NCBI GenBank assembly: GCA_964616405.1 | Contig: CAZTRE010000001.1 | Span: 1 to 64,000 of the forward strand | Length of the DNA: 64,000 bases | Direction of reading: 5' to 3' | Source of the DNA: JAEDES01 sp964616405 | GTDB taxonomy: Bacteria; Bacillota_I; Bacilli_A; RF39; UBA660 | In this document: positions 38,286-47,178 of the stretch, piece after piece | Position numbering within the stretch: position 1 is the first letter of the stretch | Layout of the letters: the number at the start of each line of letters is the position of its first letter | Translations under genes and position numbers: made by a program | Notes under the pieces: model-generated | What the model saw: the letters and a program-made list of their open reading frames with translations, nothing else | Databases searched by the model: none | Told to the model about the DNA's origin: nothing

Positions 38286-38316
38286 CAAAAACAAAAATTA
38301 AAAATTTTGTTTTTTT
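38286..38316 (+). terminator. Weak A/T-only stem-loop, possible terminator
   Basis: ACAAAA (38291-38296) pairs with TTTTGT (38305-38310), extended by A/T pairs and followed by T residues. It contains almost no G-C pairs, so strength is doubtful. Confidence 0.4.
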
Positions 38317-38337
38317 GTTGAAATATAAGCCAAAAAA

Positions 38338-38366
38338 TTTACAAACAATGGCTATTGTGATAAAAT
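38338..38366 (+). promoter_or_regulatory. Promoter of the capEFG part of the locus
   Basis: TTTACA at 38338-38343, a 17-base spacer and TAAAAT at 38361-38366. The spacer holds an imperfect palindrome, ACAAT-GGCT-ATTGT (38343-38357 region), which could be an operator. Confidence 0.6.
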
Positions 38367-38374
38367 GAAATTGT

Positions 38375-38421
38375 CTATTATCGATAAAATATGCAAAGGT
38401 AAAACTAAGATAATAGTTTTT
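38375..38421 (+). promoter_or_regulatory. Leader stem-loop upstream of capE
   Basis: CTATTATC (38375-38382) pairs perfectly with GATAATAG (38409-38416) and is followed by TTTTTAT. The 26-base loop contains GCAAAGG and AAACTAAG. Placed just after the predicted transcription start, it could act as an attenuator or small regulatory leader for the polysaccharide genes. It is not a recognisable member of a known class. Confidence 0.4.
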
Positions 38422-38441
38422 ATAGGGAAAGAGGTAAAATA

Positions 38442-39449
38442 ATGAAAAAAGACATATTTAAAGACAAAGTTCTATTAATTACAGGAGGAACAGGATCATT
38501 TGGAAACGCCGTACTAAAACGTTTTCTAGATAGTAGTCTAAAAGAAATCAGGATATTTTCAAGAGATGAAAAGAAACAAGAAGATATGAGAATAAAATAC
38601 AACAATGATAAATTGAAATTTTATATAGGAGATGTAAGAGATTATAGAAGTATTGACGATGCCATGGATGGTGTAGATTATATTTTCCATGCGGCAGCTT
38701 TAAAGCAAGTACCATCTTGTGAATTCTTTCCAATCCAAGCCGTTGAAACTAACATATTAGGAACAAATAATGTTTTGGAAGCAGCAGTAAATCATAATGT
38801 CAAAAAAGTAATAGTATTAAGTACTGATAAAGCTGCATATCCAATTAACGCCATGGGTATGAGTAAGGCTTTAATGGAAAAGGTAGCTGTAGCAAAAGGA
38901 AGAAATTTAAACGAAGAACAAACTATTATTTGTAGAACAAGATATGGTAATGTTATGGCATCACGTGGTTCAGTTATTCCACTATTCTGTGATCAAATAG
39001 AACAAGGGAAACCACTTACGATAACTAACCCAGAAATGACAAGATTTATGATGACGTTAGAAGATGCTGTAGACTTAGTAATTTATGCTTTTGAAAATGG
39101 AAAACAAGGAGATTTATTTGTACAAAAAGCTCCAGCAGCAACAATTGATGTATTAGCTCAAGCTGTAAAAGAATTGAAAAATTCATCTGCTCCAATCAAG
39201 CATATCGGTTCAAGACATGGAGAAAAATTATATGAAGTTTTAGTTACAAAGGAAGAAATGGTTGGTGCTGAAGATCTTGGTGATTACTATAGGGTTCCAG
39301 CGGACAACAGAAACCTTAATTATGCTAAATATGAAAATAATGGGGATAAGAAATTAGATAAGGTAGAGGAATATAACTCTCATAACACTAAGAGATTAGA
39401 TGTTGAGGGAATGAAAAAATTATTACTAAAACTAGATTTATTTAAGTAG
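38442..39449 (+). CDS. capE: UDP-GlcNAc 4,6-dehydratase/5-epimerase (CapE/FnlA type)
   Basis: The protein has 335 residues and is an extended SDR enzyme. LLITGGTGSFGNAVLK binds NADP. FHAAALKQVPSCEFFPIQAVETN is the substrate region. YPINAMGMSKALMEK carries the altered catalytic motif (Met-Gly-Met-Ser-Lys rather than Tyr-x3-Lys) seen in CapE/FnlA. This family starts UDP-N-acetyl-L-fucosamine synthesis by dehydration and C5 epimerisation of UDP-GlcNAc. Assignment is supported by the next two genes, which match CapF and CapG in order. Confidence 0.9.
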   Translation: MKKDIFKDKVLLITGGTGSFGNAVLKRFLDSSLKEIRIFSRDEKKQEDMRIKYNNDKLKFYIGDVRDYRSIDDAMDGVDYIFHAAALKQVPSCEFFPIQAVETNILGTNNVLEAAVNHNVKKVIVLSTDKAAYPINAMGMSKALMEKVAVAKGRNLNEEQTIICRTRYGNVMASRGSVIPLFCDQIEQGKPLTITNPEMTRFMMTLEDAVDLVIYAFENGKQGDLFVQKAPAATIDVLAQAVKELKNSSAPIKHIGSRHGEKLYEVLVTKEEMVGAEDLGDYYRVPADNRNLNYAKYENNGDKKLDKVEEYNSHNTKRLDVEGMKKLLLKLDLFK

Positions 39450-39456
39450 GTGAAAT

Positions 39457-40554
39457 ATGAAAGTACTTATTACTGGCTCCAATGGTTTTATTGGAAAAAA
39501 CTTAAAAGCACACTTATGTGAACGAGAAGATCTTGAAATTATTGAATTTGATAAGGAAGATTCCTTTGATAAAATAGAAAAAAGAATTAATGAAATAGAT
39601 TTTATTTTCCATTTAGCAGGCGTTAATCGCCCTCAAACAAGTGAAGAATTTTATGAAGGGAACTCCGACTTAACAAAAAAAATAGTTGACTTAATAAAAG
39701 ATAAAGAAATTCCTCTTTTAGTTACATCTTCTATCCAAGCCATTAAAGATAACGATTATGGAAAAAGTAAAAAAATAGCTGAAGATTATATTAAAGAAAA
39801 TTTAAGTAAATATTATATATTTAGACTTCATAATGTATTTGGTAAGTGGTGCCAACCTAATTATAATTCTGTAGTTGCAACATTTTGTTATAATATAGCC
39901 AACGATTTAGATATAACAATAAATGATGAATCTACTTCGTTAGATTTAATATATGTAGATGATATTTGCTATGAATTTGAGAAAATATTAAATGGTAAAG
40001 ATCCAAGTGAACAAATTGATGGAATATGCTATATTAATCCTAGATATAATGTTACTTTAGAGTATATTGCAAAAAAATTATATGAATTTAAAGAAAGCAT
40101 GAATTCAATTTATGTCCCAAATACAGGAGATGAGTTTACTAAAAAACTATATTCAACATTTATTAGCTATCTACCCCTTGAAAAAACATATTGTTCAGCT
40201 AAGAAAAATGTTGACGAAAGAGGCAGCTTTACAGAGCTTGTTAGAACAAAAGAATGTGGTCAATTTTCTGTATCTTTTAGTAAATCAGGGATAGTAAGGG
40301 GAAATCACTATCATCATACTAAACTAGAAAGATTTATTGTTATTAAAGGAAAAGCTAAAATAGGTTTTACAAACGTTATAGATGGGTCCCACTATGAATT
40401 TATAGTTGATGATTCTGATATCAAAGTTGTAACAATCCCAGTTGGCTATACACACAATATTGAAAATATTGGTGATGATGAAATGATTCTGGCTATTTGG
40501 TGTAATGAACTATTTGATAAGGCAAAACCAGATACATATTTTAAAAAAGTTTAA
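39457..40554 (+). CDS. capF: Bifunctional reductase with C-terminal cupin (CapF/FnlB type)
   Basis: The protein has 365 residues and two domains. An N-terminal SDR domain (KVLITGSNGFIGKNLKAHL; residues 1 to about 245) is the NADPH-dependent C4 reductase. A cupin domain (about 255-365; GIVRGNHYHHTKLERFIVIKG) is the zinc-binding epimerase-type module that sets CapF apart from other SDRs. In S. aureus CapF, the cupin epimerises and the SDR part reduces the intermediate of UDP-L-FucNAc synthesis. The gene is 7 bases after capE. Confidence 0.92.
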   Translation: MKVLITGSNGFIGKNLKAHLCEREDLEIIEFDKEDSFDKIEKRINEIDFIFHLAGVNRPQTSEEFYEGNSDLTKKIVDLIKDKEIPLLVTSSIQAIKDNDYGKSKKIAEDYIKENLSKYYIFRLHNVFGKWCQPNYNSVVATFCYNIANDLDITINDESTSLDLIYVDDICYEFEKILNGKDPSEQIDGICYINPRYNVTLEYIAKKLYEFKESMNSIYVPNTGDEFTKKLYSTFISYLPLEKTYCSAKKNVDERGSFTELVRTKECGQFSVSFSKSGIVRGNHYHHTKLERFIVIKGKAKIGFTNVIDGSHYEFIVDDSDIKVVTIPVGYTHNIENIGDDEMILAIWCNELFDKAKPDTYFKKV

Positions 40555-40597
40555 TGTTTAATGCAAAATAATAAAAGTAAGAGAAAGAAGGTAAAAA

Positions 40598-41719
40598 ATG
40601 GAAAAATTAAAAGTTATGGTTGTTGTAGGAACAAGACCGGAAATAATAAGATTATCAGAAGTAATTAAAGCTATTGATAAATATTTTAATTTAGTTTTAG
40701 TGCATACTGGCCAAAACTATGATTATACCCTTAATGATATATTTTTTGAAGAATTTGGTTTAAAGAAACCGGATTATTATTTAGATGCGCCAGGAAAACA
40801 TTTAGGAGAAACAGTTGGAAATATTATTTCAAAAACATATGAAGTTATTTCAAAAGAAAAACCAGATGCATTGTTAGTATTAGGTGATACTAATAGTTGT
40901 TTAGCTGCATATTCTGCTAAGCGTTTAAAAGTACCTATATTCCATATGGAAGCAGGAAACAGATGCTTTGACTTTAATGTTCCAGAAGAAATAAATAGAA
41001 GAGTAGTTGATCACGTAAGTGACGTTAATTTAGCGTACACAGAAAATGCTAGACGCTACTTAATAAACGAAGGAATAAAAAATGACTTTTTATATGTGAC
41101 AGGTTCACCAATGAAAGAAGTTTTATTTAAAAACATGAAAAGTATTAATAGTTCAACTGCTTTAACAAAACTTGGGTTAGAAAAAAATAAATATTTCGTA
41201 GTAAGTGCACATAGAGAAGAAAATATTGATATTCCTAAAAACTTTGAAAGCTTAATGAACAGTTTAAATAAAGTTGCAGAAAAGTATCAGATGCCTATTA
41301 TTTTTTCAACCCATCCACGAACTGCCAAAAGAATTAAAGAAAGTAATATTAAATTAAATCCATTAATAAGAAATCTTGAACCATTAGGATTCTTTGATTA
41401 TGTTAATTTACAAAAAAATGCTTATTGTGTTCTTTCTGATAGTGGAACAATCCCAGAAGAAAGTGACATTTTAAATTTCCCTGGTATCTCAATGAGAACA
41501 AGTACAGAAAGACCAGAAGCACTTGATGCAGGAAGTATCGTTTTAGGTGGAATTAATGAACGCGATATTTTAAATGCCATTGAATTGGCTGTAAACTCTA
41601 AAGAGGAAAGAGAAGATAATTTAGTAAGAGATTATAAAGATACCAACGTTTCCCTAAAAGTTGTAAAGATTATTCAAAGTTATTATAATATAGTAAATAG
41701 TAGAACTTGGAAAAAATAA
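40598..41719 (+). CDS. capG: UDP-N-acetylglucosamine 2-epimerase-like (CapG/FnlC type)
   Basis: The protein has 373 residues. The GT-B-like 2-epimerase fold is marked by GTRPEIIRLSEVIK, VHTGQNYDYTLND, LGDTNSCLAAY, HMEAGNRCFD and SAHREENID. In the capEFG order, this enzyme converts the C2 configuration to give UDP-N-acetyl-L-fucosamine; by sequence alone it could be a general WecB-type epimerase. The gene is 43 bases after capF with its own GAAAG-type site. Confidence 0.9.
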   Translation: MEKLKVMVVVGTRPEIIRLSEVIKAIDKYFNLVLVHTGQNYDYTLNDIFFEEFGLKKPDYYLDAPGKHLGETVGNIISKTYEVISKEKPDALLVLGDTNSCLAAYSAKRLKVPIFHMEAGNRCFDFNVPEEINRRVVDHVSDVNLAYTENARRYLINEGIKNDFLYVTGSPMKEVLFKNMKSINSSTALTKLGLEKNKYFVVSAHREENIDIPKNFESLMNSLNKVAEKYQMPIIFSTHPRTAKRIKESNIKLNPLIRNLEPLGFFDYVNLQKNAYCVLSDSGTIPEESDILNFPGISMRTSTERPEALDAGSIVLGGINERDILNAIELAVNSKEEREDNLVRDYKDTNVSLKVVKIIQSYYNIVNSRTWKK

Positions 41720-41743
41720 TTATTTAATATATGAGGTGTAAGT

Positions 41744-42799
41744 ATGAGAAAATTCATAAAAACATTTTTAAAAAGCTTAGGATTCATAACTTATGAAGAA
41801 TTAAATAACTTTAATGTTTCATACAATAACCTATATAAATTATTAGAAAACAAAGTATGTGAAAACAAAGAATATACAGATATTTTGTTATATGAACTAA
41901 ATTTAGCCAAGGGCAAGAGAAAAGAAAACTTCAATCCCAAGATTTCAATAATTATTCCAGTTTATAATGGTAGTAATTATTTAGAAGAGGCAATTATTTG
42001 TGCATTAAATCAAACCTATAAAAACACTGAAATTATTGTTGTTAACGATGGTAGTACAGATGAAGGCAAATGCAAGACTATTGCTAAAAAATATAAAAAA
42101 CAAATTAAATATTATGAAAAAGAAAATGGCGGTGTATCATCCGCTTTAAATTATGGAATAAAGAAAATGAAGGGAGAATACTTTTCTTGGTTATCCCATG
42201 ACGATTTAATAGAACCAAACCATATCGAAAAGTTGGTTGAGTATCTATCAATAGAAGGTCACGAAAAACATATTCCATACGCCGCCTTTAAATTTGTTGA
42301 TGAATTCGGAATATTAAAAACAGATGAAACCATACAAGCAAAACTTTATTGCTATGATTATAAGACATCAATTATAAATAATTATTATACTTTATTAAAA
42401 GGTGAAATCAATGGTGGGAGTGTATTAATTCCCAAAAAAGCGTTTGATAAATATGGTTATTTTGATGAAAGTCAAAGAATAACTCAAGAACGTGATATGT
42501 GGTCTAGATTAATAAATGAATATAAATTTATTTGTATACCATATGCAACAGCTATAATTAGAATGCATTCTAAACGAGTTACCAACACCAATCCGAGAAT
42601 AAAAATTGAATCAGACGCTAAGAATCTCGAAATTATTAAATCTCTTTCTGATGATAAAATAAAAGAACTTAGTTTAAATAAAACGTCATTTTATAAAGAC
42701 TTAAGTTATTACTTTCGATTAACCGGCAACATTAAACTAGCAACAGAACTAGAAAAGTTAATGGAAGATAGTATAAAGAAAGGAGAACAAGATGAATAA
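41744..42799 (+). CDS. Family 2 glycosyltransferase
   Basis: The protein has 351 residues. A 60-residue N-terminal extension (IKTFLKSLGFITYEELNN) precedes the GT-A domain: SIIIPVYNGSNYLEEAI, VNDGSTDEGKC and the WLSHDDLIE acidic motif, with ERDMWSRL as the likely base region. It is clearly a paralogue of the gene at 44376, sharing the YYEKENGGVSxALN and SWLSHDD segments. It overlaps the next gene by 8 bases. Confidence 0.9.
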   Translation: MRKFIKTFLKSLGFITYEELNNFNVSYNNLYKLLENKVCENKEYTDILLYELNLAKGKRKENFNPKISIIIPVYNGSNYLEEAIICALNQTYKNTEIIVVNDGSTDEGKCKTIAKKYKKQIKYYEKENGGVSSALNYGIKKMKGEYFSWLSHDDLIEPNHIEKLVEYLSIEGHEKHIPYAAFKFVDEFGILKTDETIQAKLYCYDYKTSIINNYYTLLKGEINGGSVLIPKKAFDKYGYFDESQRITQERDMWSRLINEYKFICIPYATAIIRMHSKRVTNTNPRIKIESDAKNLEIIKSLSDDKIKELSLNKTSFYKDLSYYFRLTGNIKLATELEKLMEDSIKKGEQDE

Positions 42800-44366
42800 A
42801 ATAAAAGTTTTAGAAGTAAATAATATTGATTTGCTTGGTAGACGATTTAATGGTTATGATATGATTCAGGATATTTCGGATGAAAACATTCAGATCAAAC
42901 AAGCCGTAATAATTAAACTATCATCTAACGATAATGTCGTTAAAATTTTAAAGAATCAAAATCAAGAAATAATTCACGCAGTATTTGATAGTATTGAAAA
43001 AGAAAATTCAATTCACAATATTTACTCTATAACTACTCCAGCCTTATTAAAACTACCTGAGTATAAAGAGGCAGACATTGTTCATTTTCATATGTTTCAT
43101 AATACTAAATTATCCATATTTAGTTTAATTAAAATTGCCAAAGAGAAAAAAGTAGTTATATCATTACATGATCCATGGTTTTTAACTGGTAGATGTGTCC
43201 ATTTCTTATCATGCAATAACTGGGAAAATGGTTGCAAAAAATGTCCTAATTTACATAGCTTATTTCCTTTTGATAAAGACAATTGCTCACAATTATGGAA
43301 TCTAAAAAAATATGTTTTTGATAATATAGATATTGATTTTGTATTTCCGAGTGATTGGATGATTGATCTTGTTCAAAAAAGTCCCATTTTTCAAAAGAAA
43401 AAGAATTATTTTAAAATACCATTTGGTATTGATGTAAATAAGTTTTCAAAAGAATCATCTGCTACTGCTAGAGCAAAATTAGGAATAACTAAGAACGAAG
43501 TGGTATTATTTTTTAGAGCTCAAAATGAATTTAAAGGAACGCCATATATTATAGAAGCTTTAAAAGAATTAAATACTGATAAGCAGATAACATTACTAAC
43601 TTGCGACAATAAAGGGTTAATAACTGAGTTAGAAGATAAATATAAAATTATTGAACTTGGTAAAATTGATGATGCAGAGATGATTGTGGCAATGAATGCC
43701 TGTGACATTTTCTTGATGCCTTCAATAGGTGAAAGTTTTGGTATGATGGCAATAGAAGCAATGGCCTGTGCCAAACCGGTCATAGTCTTTAATAATTCGG
43801 CTTTACCATCTGTAACGCATGCTCCTGAATGTGGATATTTAGTAAAAAATTGCGATTCTCATGATTTAATGAAGGCTATTGACGAATTAGTCACAAATCA
43901 AAAGGAACGTAAAAGAAGAGGAAAGCTTGCTAAGAAAATTGCTATTGAAGAGTACTCTTTAGAAAAATATAATCAAAATATAAAAAATATGTATATGAAG
44001 GTGATGAAAAGAAAACATCGCCAGATTAAAAGAAAAACCCCTGAAAGGGACCTAGTAAACGAAAATAATTTTAAGGATTATTTGAATAAATTAAGTATAA
44101 GAATCTTTAGTAAAGATAAAGACATAATAAAAGAATTAACTTATAGTGTAGAAAAAAAATATATCAATAAAAAGCAAAAAATTTATTATGATGATATTAA
44201 TATTCAAGAAATATTAGAAGATTATTTGCTTAAACTTGAAAATGCAACAAATAAGGTATCAAAAATAAAAAATAGAAATTTAATTCAAAGAGCTATGTTC
44301 TTTTTACTATATGATAGAGAAATTCTTATAGAAAAAGTATTAAATAGATTTAAAAAGAAAGATTGA
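42792..44366 (+). CDS. Family 4 glycosyltransferase with C-terminal helical extension
   Basis: The protein has 524 residues. The GT-B N-domain has the cysteine-containing acceptor loop (HDPWFLTGRCVHFLSC ... GCKKCPN) found in a subset of wall-polysaccharide GT4 enzymes. The C-domain has FRAQNEFKGTPYIIEAL and the donor motif GESFGMMAIEAMACAKPVI. From about residue 405 there is a 120-residue lysine-rich helical extension. The stop is TGA (44364-44366), showing that TGA is not reassigned to Trp in this organism. Confidence 0.9.
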   Translation: MNKIKVLEVNNIDLLGRRFNGYDMIQDISDENIQIKQAVIIKLSSNDNVVKILKNQNQEIIHAVFDSIEKENSIHNIYSITTPALLKLPEYKEADIVHFHMFHNTKLSIFSLIKIAKEKKVVISLHDPWFLTGRCVHFLSCNNWENGCKKCPNLHSLFPFDKDNCSQLWNLKKYVFDNIDIDFVFPSDWMIDLVQKSPIFQKKKNYFKIPFGIDVNKFSKESSATARAKLGITKNEVVLFFRAQNEFKGTPYIIEALKELNTDKQITLLTCDNKGLITELEDKYKIIELGKIDDAEMIVAMNACDIFLMPSIGESFGMMAIEAMACAKPVIVFNNSALPSVTHAPECGYLVKNCDSHDLMKAIDELVTNQKERKRRGKLAKKIAIEEYSLEKYNQNIKNMYMKVMKRKHRQIKRKTPERDLVNENNFKDYLNKLSIRIFSKDKDIIKELTYSVEKKYINKKQKIYYDDINIQEILEDYLLKLENATNKVSKIKNRNLIQRAMFFLLYDREILIEKVLNRFKKKD

Positions 44367-44375
44367 GGAATAGAT

Positions 44376-45956
44376 ATGAGTAAAAAAGTAACTTTAGTAA
44401 TACCAGTATATAATGGTTCGAATTATTTAAAAGATGCAATAGACAGCGCTTTAGCCCAAACATATAAAAATTTAGAAATATTAGTAGTTAATGATGGTAG
44501 TAAAGATGACGGAAAAACAAGAGATATTGCTTTATCATATGGCGATAAAATCAAATATTATGAAAAAGAAAATGGTGGGGTATCAACAGCATTAAATTTA
44601 GCAATTCAAGAGATGACGGGCGATTATTTAAGTTGGTTATCTCATGATGATATGTATTATCCTAATAAAATTGAACGTCAAATGGAAGAAATAAAAAAGT
44701 ATGATGACAATGTAATATTATACTCAAACTTTGATTTAATAAATGAACACGGTGAGAAAACAACAACCGTATATTTAAATCATCAATTACTTACTGAAAA
44801 GCCCGACTATGCAGTATTAAGAAGTGCGATTGGAGGAATAACTCTATTATTACCAAAGAAAGTATTTGAAGACTATGGTGAATTTGATCCAAAACTTAGA
44901 TGCGTACAAGATTATGATCTTTGGTTTAGAGTACTAGATAAATATAAATTTGTTCATATGGAAGACGTTCTTGCCATGACAAGACAACATAGTATGCAAG
45001 ATAGTAACACATCACCACTTATGTTAGTCGAGGGTAATGCATTTTGGTATCGTATTACAAAAGATTATCCATTGGAAAAGAAGATAAAAGCAGAAGGTAG
45101 TGAATTCCTATTTTATAAAGAGATGGAAAACTATTTACGTGCTACTCCATATAGAAAAGCAACTGAAGATGTAGCCGCATTAGCAACCAAGTGTTATGAA
45201 AAAGTAAAAAAGTCATGTAAAGAAAAAAGTGTAACAGTAGTTATAATTGACAATGGAAATAAACTAGATATAGAAAAAACAATAAAATCTTTGAAAAAGC
45301 AAACTATGAAGAATATAAAAATAATTACTGAAGGAACCACAAAAGTTAATCATATTGATAATACTAAGAGCCGCACTGAAACACTAAAAATGATTTCAAC
45401 GGATTATCATACTTTCTTAACTGCAGGTATTGAAGTAGAAAGTAATTGGCTTCAAGAACAAATTATAAAAGCTACTATAACTAATAAAGCAATAATTATT
45501 TCGGATTTAAATAGACCAAACAAAAATGAGGTTTCTAATAATCCAGCAACATTATTTGTACCAATTGATGGAATGATTTTTAATTCAAAATTCAATATAA
45601 AATATAAAAATATACCGCAATATGTATGTGATATGTTTCAAGAGGGTGGTTGCTTTGTAACAGATTCTAATTATCTAATAAGTAGCACGTTAAATTATGA
45701 TATTGACCAAATGTATGAATTGTTCCAGTTACTTCTAGAAAAAAATTTATTAACTACATATCAAAAAGCCTCAATTAGTTATGATTTAACTTGTATTTAT
45801 AACAAATACACAAAAACAGATAAACAAGTATTTTTCTATGAAAGATGTAACGAATTAAAAGAATTAATGTTTTCTAGAAGTTTTAGAATATTAAAAAAAT
45901 ACGTTGATCATAAACATATGAAAAAGCAAGAACGTAGAGAAAAAGGAAAAAAATAA
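44376..45956 (+). CDS. Two-domain family 2 glycosyltransferase
   Basis: The protein has 526 residues. Residues 1-280 are a canonical GT-A domain: TLVIPVYNGSNYLKDAIDS, VNDGSKDDGK, SWLSHDDMY and CVQDYDLWFR. From about 285 a second Rossmann-like segment begins (VTVVIIDNGNKLDIEKTIKSLKKQ) that looks like a reduced second GT2 module without its acidic motif, followed by a basic tail. It is a paralogue of the gene at 41744 and the last of the plus-strand transferases before a terminator. Confidence 0.88.
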   Translation: MSKKVTLVIPVYNGSNYLKDAIDSALAQTYKNLEILVVNDGSKDDGKTRDIALSYGDKIKYYEKENGGVSTALNLAIQEMTGDYLSWLSHDDMYYPNKIERQMEEIKKYDDNVILYSNFDLINEHGEKTTTVYLNHQLLTEKPDYAVLRSAIGGITLLLPKKVFEDYGEFDPKLRCVQDYDLWFRVLDKYKFVHMEDVLAMTRQHSMQDSNTSPLMLVEGNAFWYRITKDYPLEKKIKAEGSEFLFYKEMENYLRATPYRKATEDVAALATKCYEKVKKSCKEKSVTVVIIDNGNKLDIEKTIKSLKKQTMKNIKIITEGTTKVNHIDNTKSRTETLKMISTDYHTFLTAGIEVESNWLQEQIIKATITNKAIIISDLNRPNKNEVSNNPATLFVPIDGMIFNSKFNIKYKNIPQYVCDMFQEGGCFVTDSNYLISSTLNYDIDQMYELFQLLLEKNLLTTYQKASISYDLTCIYNKYTKTDKQVFFYERCNELKELMFSRSFRILKKYVDHKHMKKQERREKGKK

Positions 45957-45980
45957 AGTCTATACGACCTTATTTTTTTT
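45947..45980. terminator. Bidirectional terminator between convergent genes
   Basis: AAATAAAGTC (45951-45960) pairs with GACCTTATTT (45966-45975) with one mismatch. T-runs follow on the plus strand and A-runs give T-runs on the minus strand. It overlaps the acyltransferase stop codon. Confidence 0.75.
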
Positions 45981-46985
45981 TAGTAATTTCTTTCTAAGGA
46001 AAGTCTGAATAGGTTGTTCAATAAATTTTCCAACAATAAATGTTAAAATAGGACTAACAATTAAAGCAATTAAGGCAATAATCAATTGACTAGTTCCAAG
46101 CTTTATAAGTCTATCTAACAAACTACAAAAAACAATTCCGTGAATCAAATAAAATGTATAAGAATATTTATCTAATAAATTAATAGCTGTCAAAAATTTA
46201 TCTGACAAGTGTAGCTTTTTTGAATAACCAATAAAGTTTAACGCAATAGTTGAAAAAATAAAGGCATATGCTAATGATAACTTATTAAGTATCAAAAATA
46301 CCAACGAGGATGTTAAAAGAATAACAGATGGCTTCTTAAAGTTTTTTTCGTAAACACAAGTATAAATAATAAATCCTAAAAAGAAAAAGTGAATATTTTC
46401 TATTATTGTACAAGAATAAAACAAATTAATTATATGGGTTATGACAAATATAGTTCCCCAAGTTATAGTAGCACTTTTAGTTGAGGTTACTCTTTTCATT
46501 ATCCAAGGTGCAACTAAATAAAAGAAAGCAAATATTGGGATTGTCCAAGTTATACCTAAATTACTCCAAAAATATGTATCACTATTAACAAAACCATTTA
46601 ATAAGAAAATATACCTAAACCATCCCAAGCCGGCTTTATCCGATGGAATAATATTAAAGAAATAATTTAAAATATTTTCACTTATAAAATAATAAATAAT
46701 TACTAAAAAATATAAAGGCAAAATGGCAATTGCCCGTTTAATATAATATTCCTTAGTATCTATTTTATCTTTCTTAAAAAATGATAAACAGCAAAGGTAA
46801 CCACTAATTAAGAAAAACAGTTGAACACCATAAGCTCCAAAATCAAATAAAGATCTTATGCTTCCTGTTGCATGGATACGCTGCCCAAAATGTACAAAGA
46901 ATACCATCAAACATGCTGCCACTCTTAATATCTGTATTGAAACATCTTTCTCTTTTCTTTCTGTAATTTTATTATTTTTTATCAT
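45960..46985 (-). CDS. Acyltransferase 3 family membrane protein
   Basis: The protein has 341 residues and about ten membrane helices. ILRVAACLMVFFVHFGQRIH contains the catalytic-type histidine near the start of the family. FDFGAYGVQLFFLISGYLC is the second hallmark. Members (OafA, OatA N-domain, ExoZ) move acyl groups across the membrane onto glycans. Its place inside the polysaccharide locus suggests O-acetylation of the polymer. It is on the opposite strand, so expression may be independent. Confidence 0.9.
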   Translation of the reverse strand: MIKNNKITERKEKDVSIQILRVAACLMVFFVHFGQRIHATGSIRSLFDFGAYGVQLFFLISGYLCCLSFFKKDKIDTKEYYIKRAIAILPLYFLVIIYYFISENILNYFFNIIPSDKAGLGWFRYIFLLNGFVNSDTYFWSNLGITWTIPIFAFFYLVAPWIMKRVTSTKSATITWGTIFVITHIINLFYSCTIIENIHFFFLGFIIYTCVYEKNFKKPSVILLTSSLVFLILNKLSLAYAFIFSTIALNFIGYSKKLHLSDKFLTAINLLDKYSYTFYLIHGIVFCSLLDRLIKLGTSQLIIALIALIVSPILTFIVGKFIEQPIQTFLRKKLLKKNKVV

Positions 46986-47112
46986 ACTTTTTCACCTTAA
47001 TAATTGTATTAAATATTATAGCACTGACTATTTTTTTATTCAAGCTCGACCTTATATACATAAATCTAACATATCTATGATAATCAAACTTATACCACAA
47101 AAAATACTAAAA

Positions 47113-47142
47113 TTGACTATATAAATTATTATATGATATAAT
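47113..47142 (+). promoter_or_regulatory. Promoter of the polysaccharide ABC exporter
   Basis: TTGACT at 47113-47118, an 18-base spacer and TATAAT at 47137-47142, 37 bases before the permease start. Confidence 0.6.
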
Positions 47143-47178
47143 TTGTAGGAACGAAAGAAAATAAAGTGAGGGAAAATC

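Noticed and set aside
38375..38421. c-di-GMP-I (GEMM) riboswitch, suggested by GCAAAG and CTAAG in the capE leader
   Set aside because: The first conserved half (GGCAAAC with its hairpin) and the tetraloop-receptor layout are missing. Only short word matches remain.
42792..44366. TGA read as tryptophan (Mollicutes code)
   Set aside because: The GT4 gene ends at TGA in the expected place, just before the ribosome binding site and start of the next gene, and Trp is encoded by TGG throughout.
46858..47124. An 88-residue plus-strand frame at the start of the acyltransferase gene
   Set aside because: It is mostly antisense to the acyltransferase N-terminus and has no ribosome binding site or recognisable domain.
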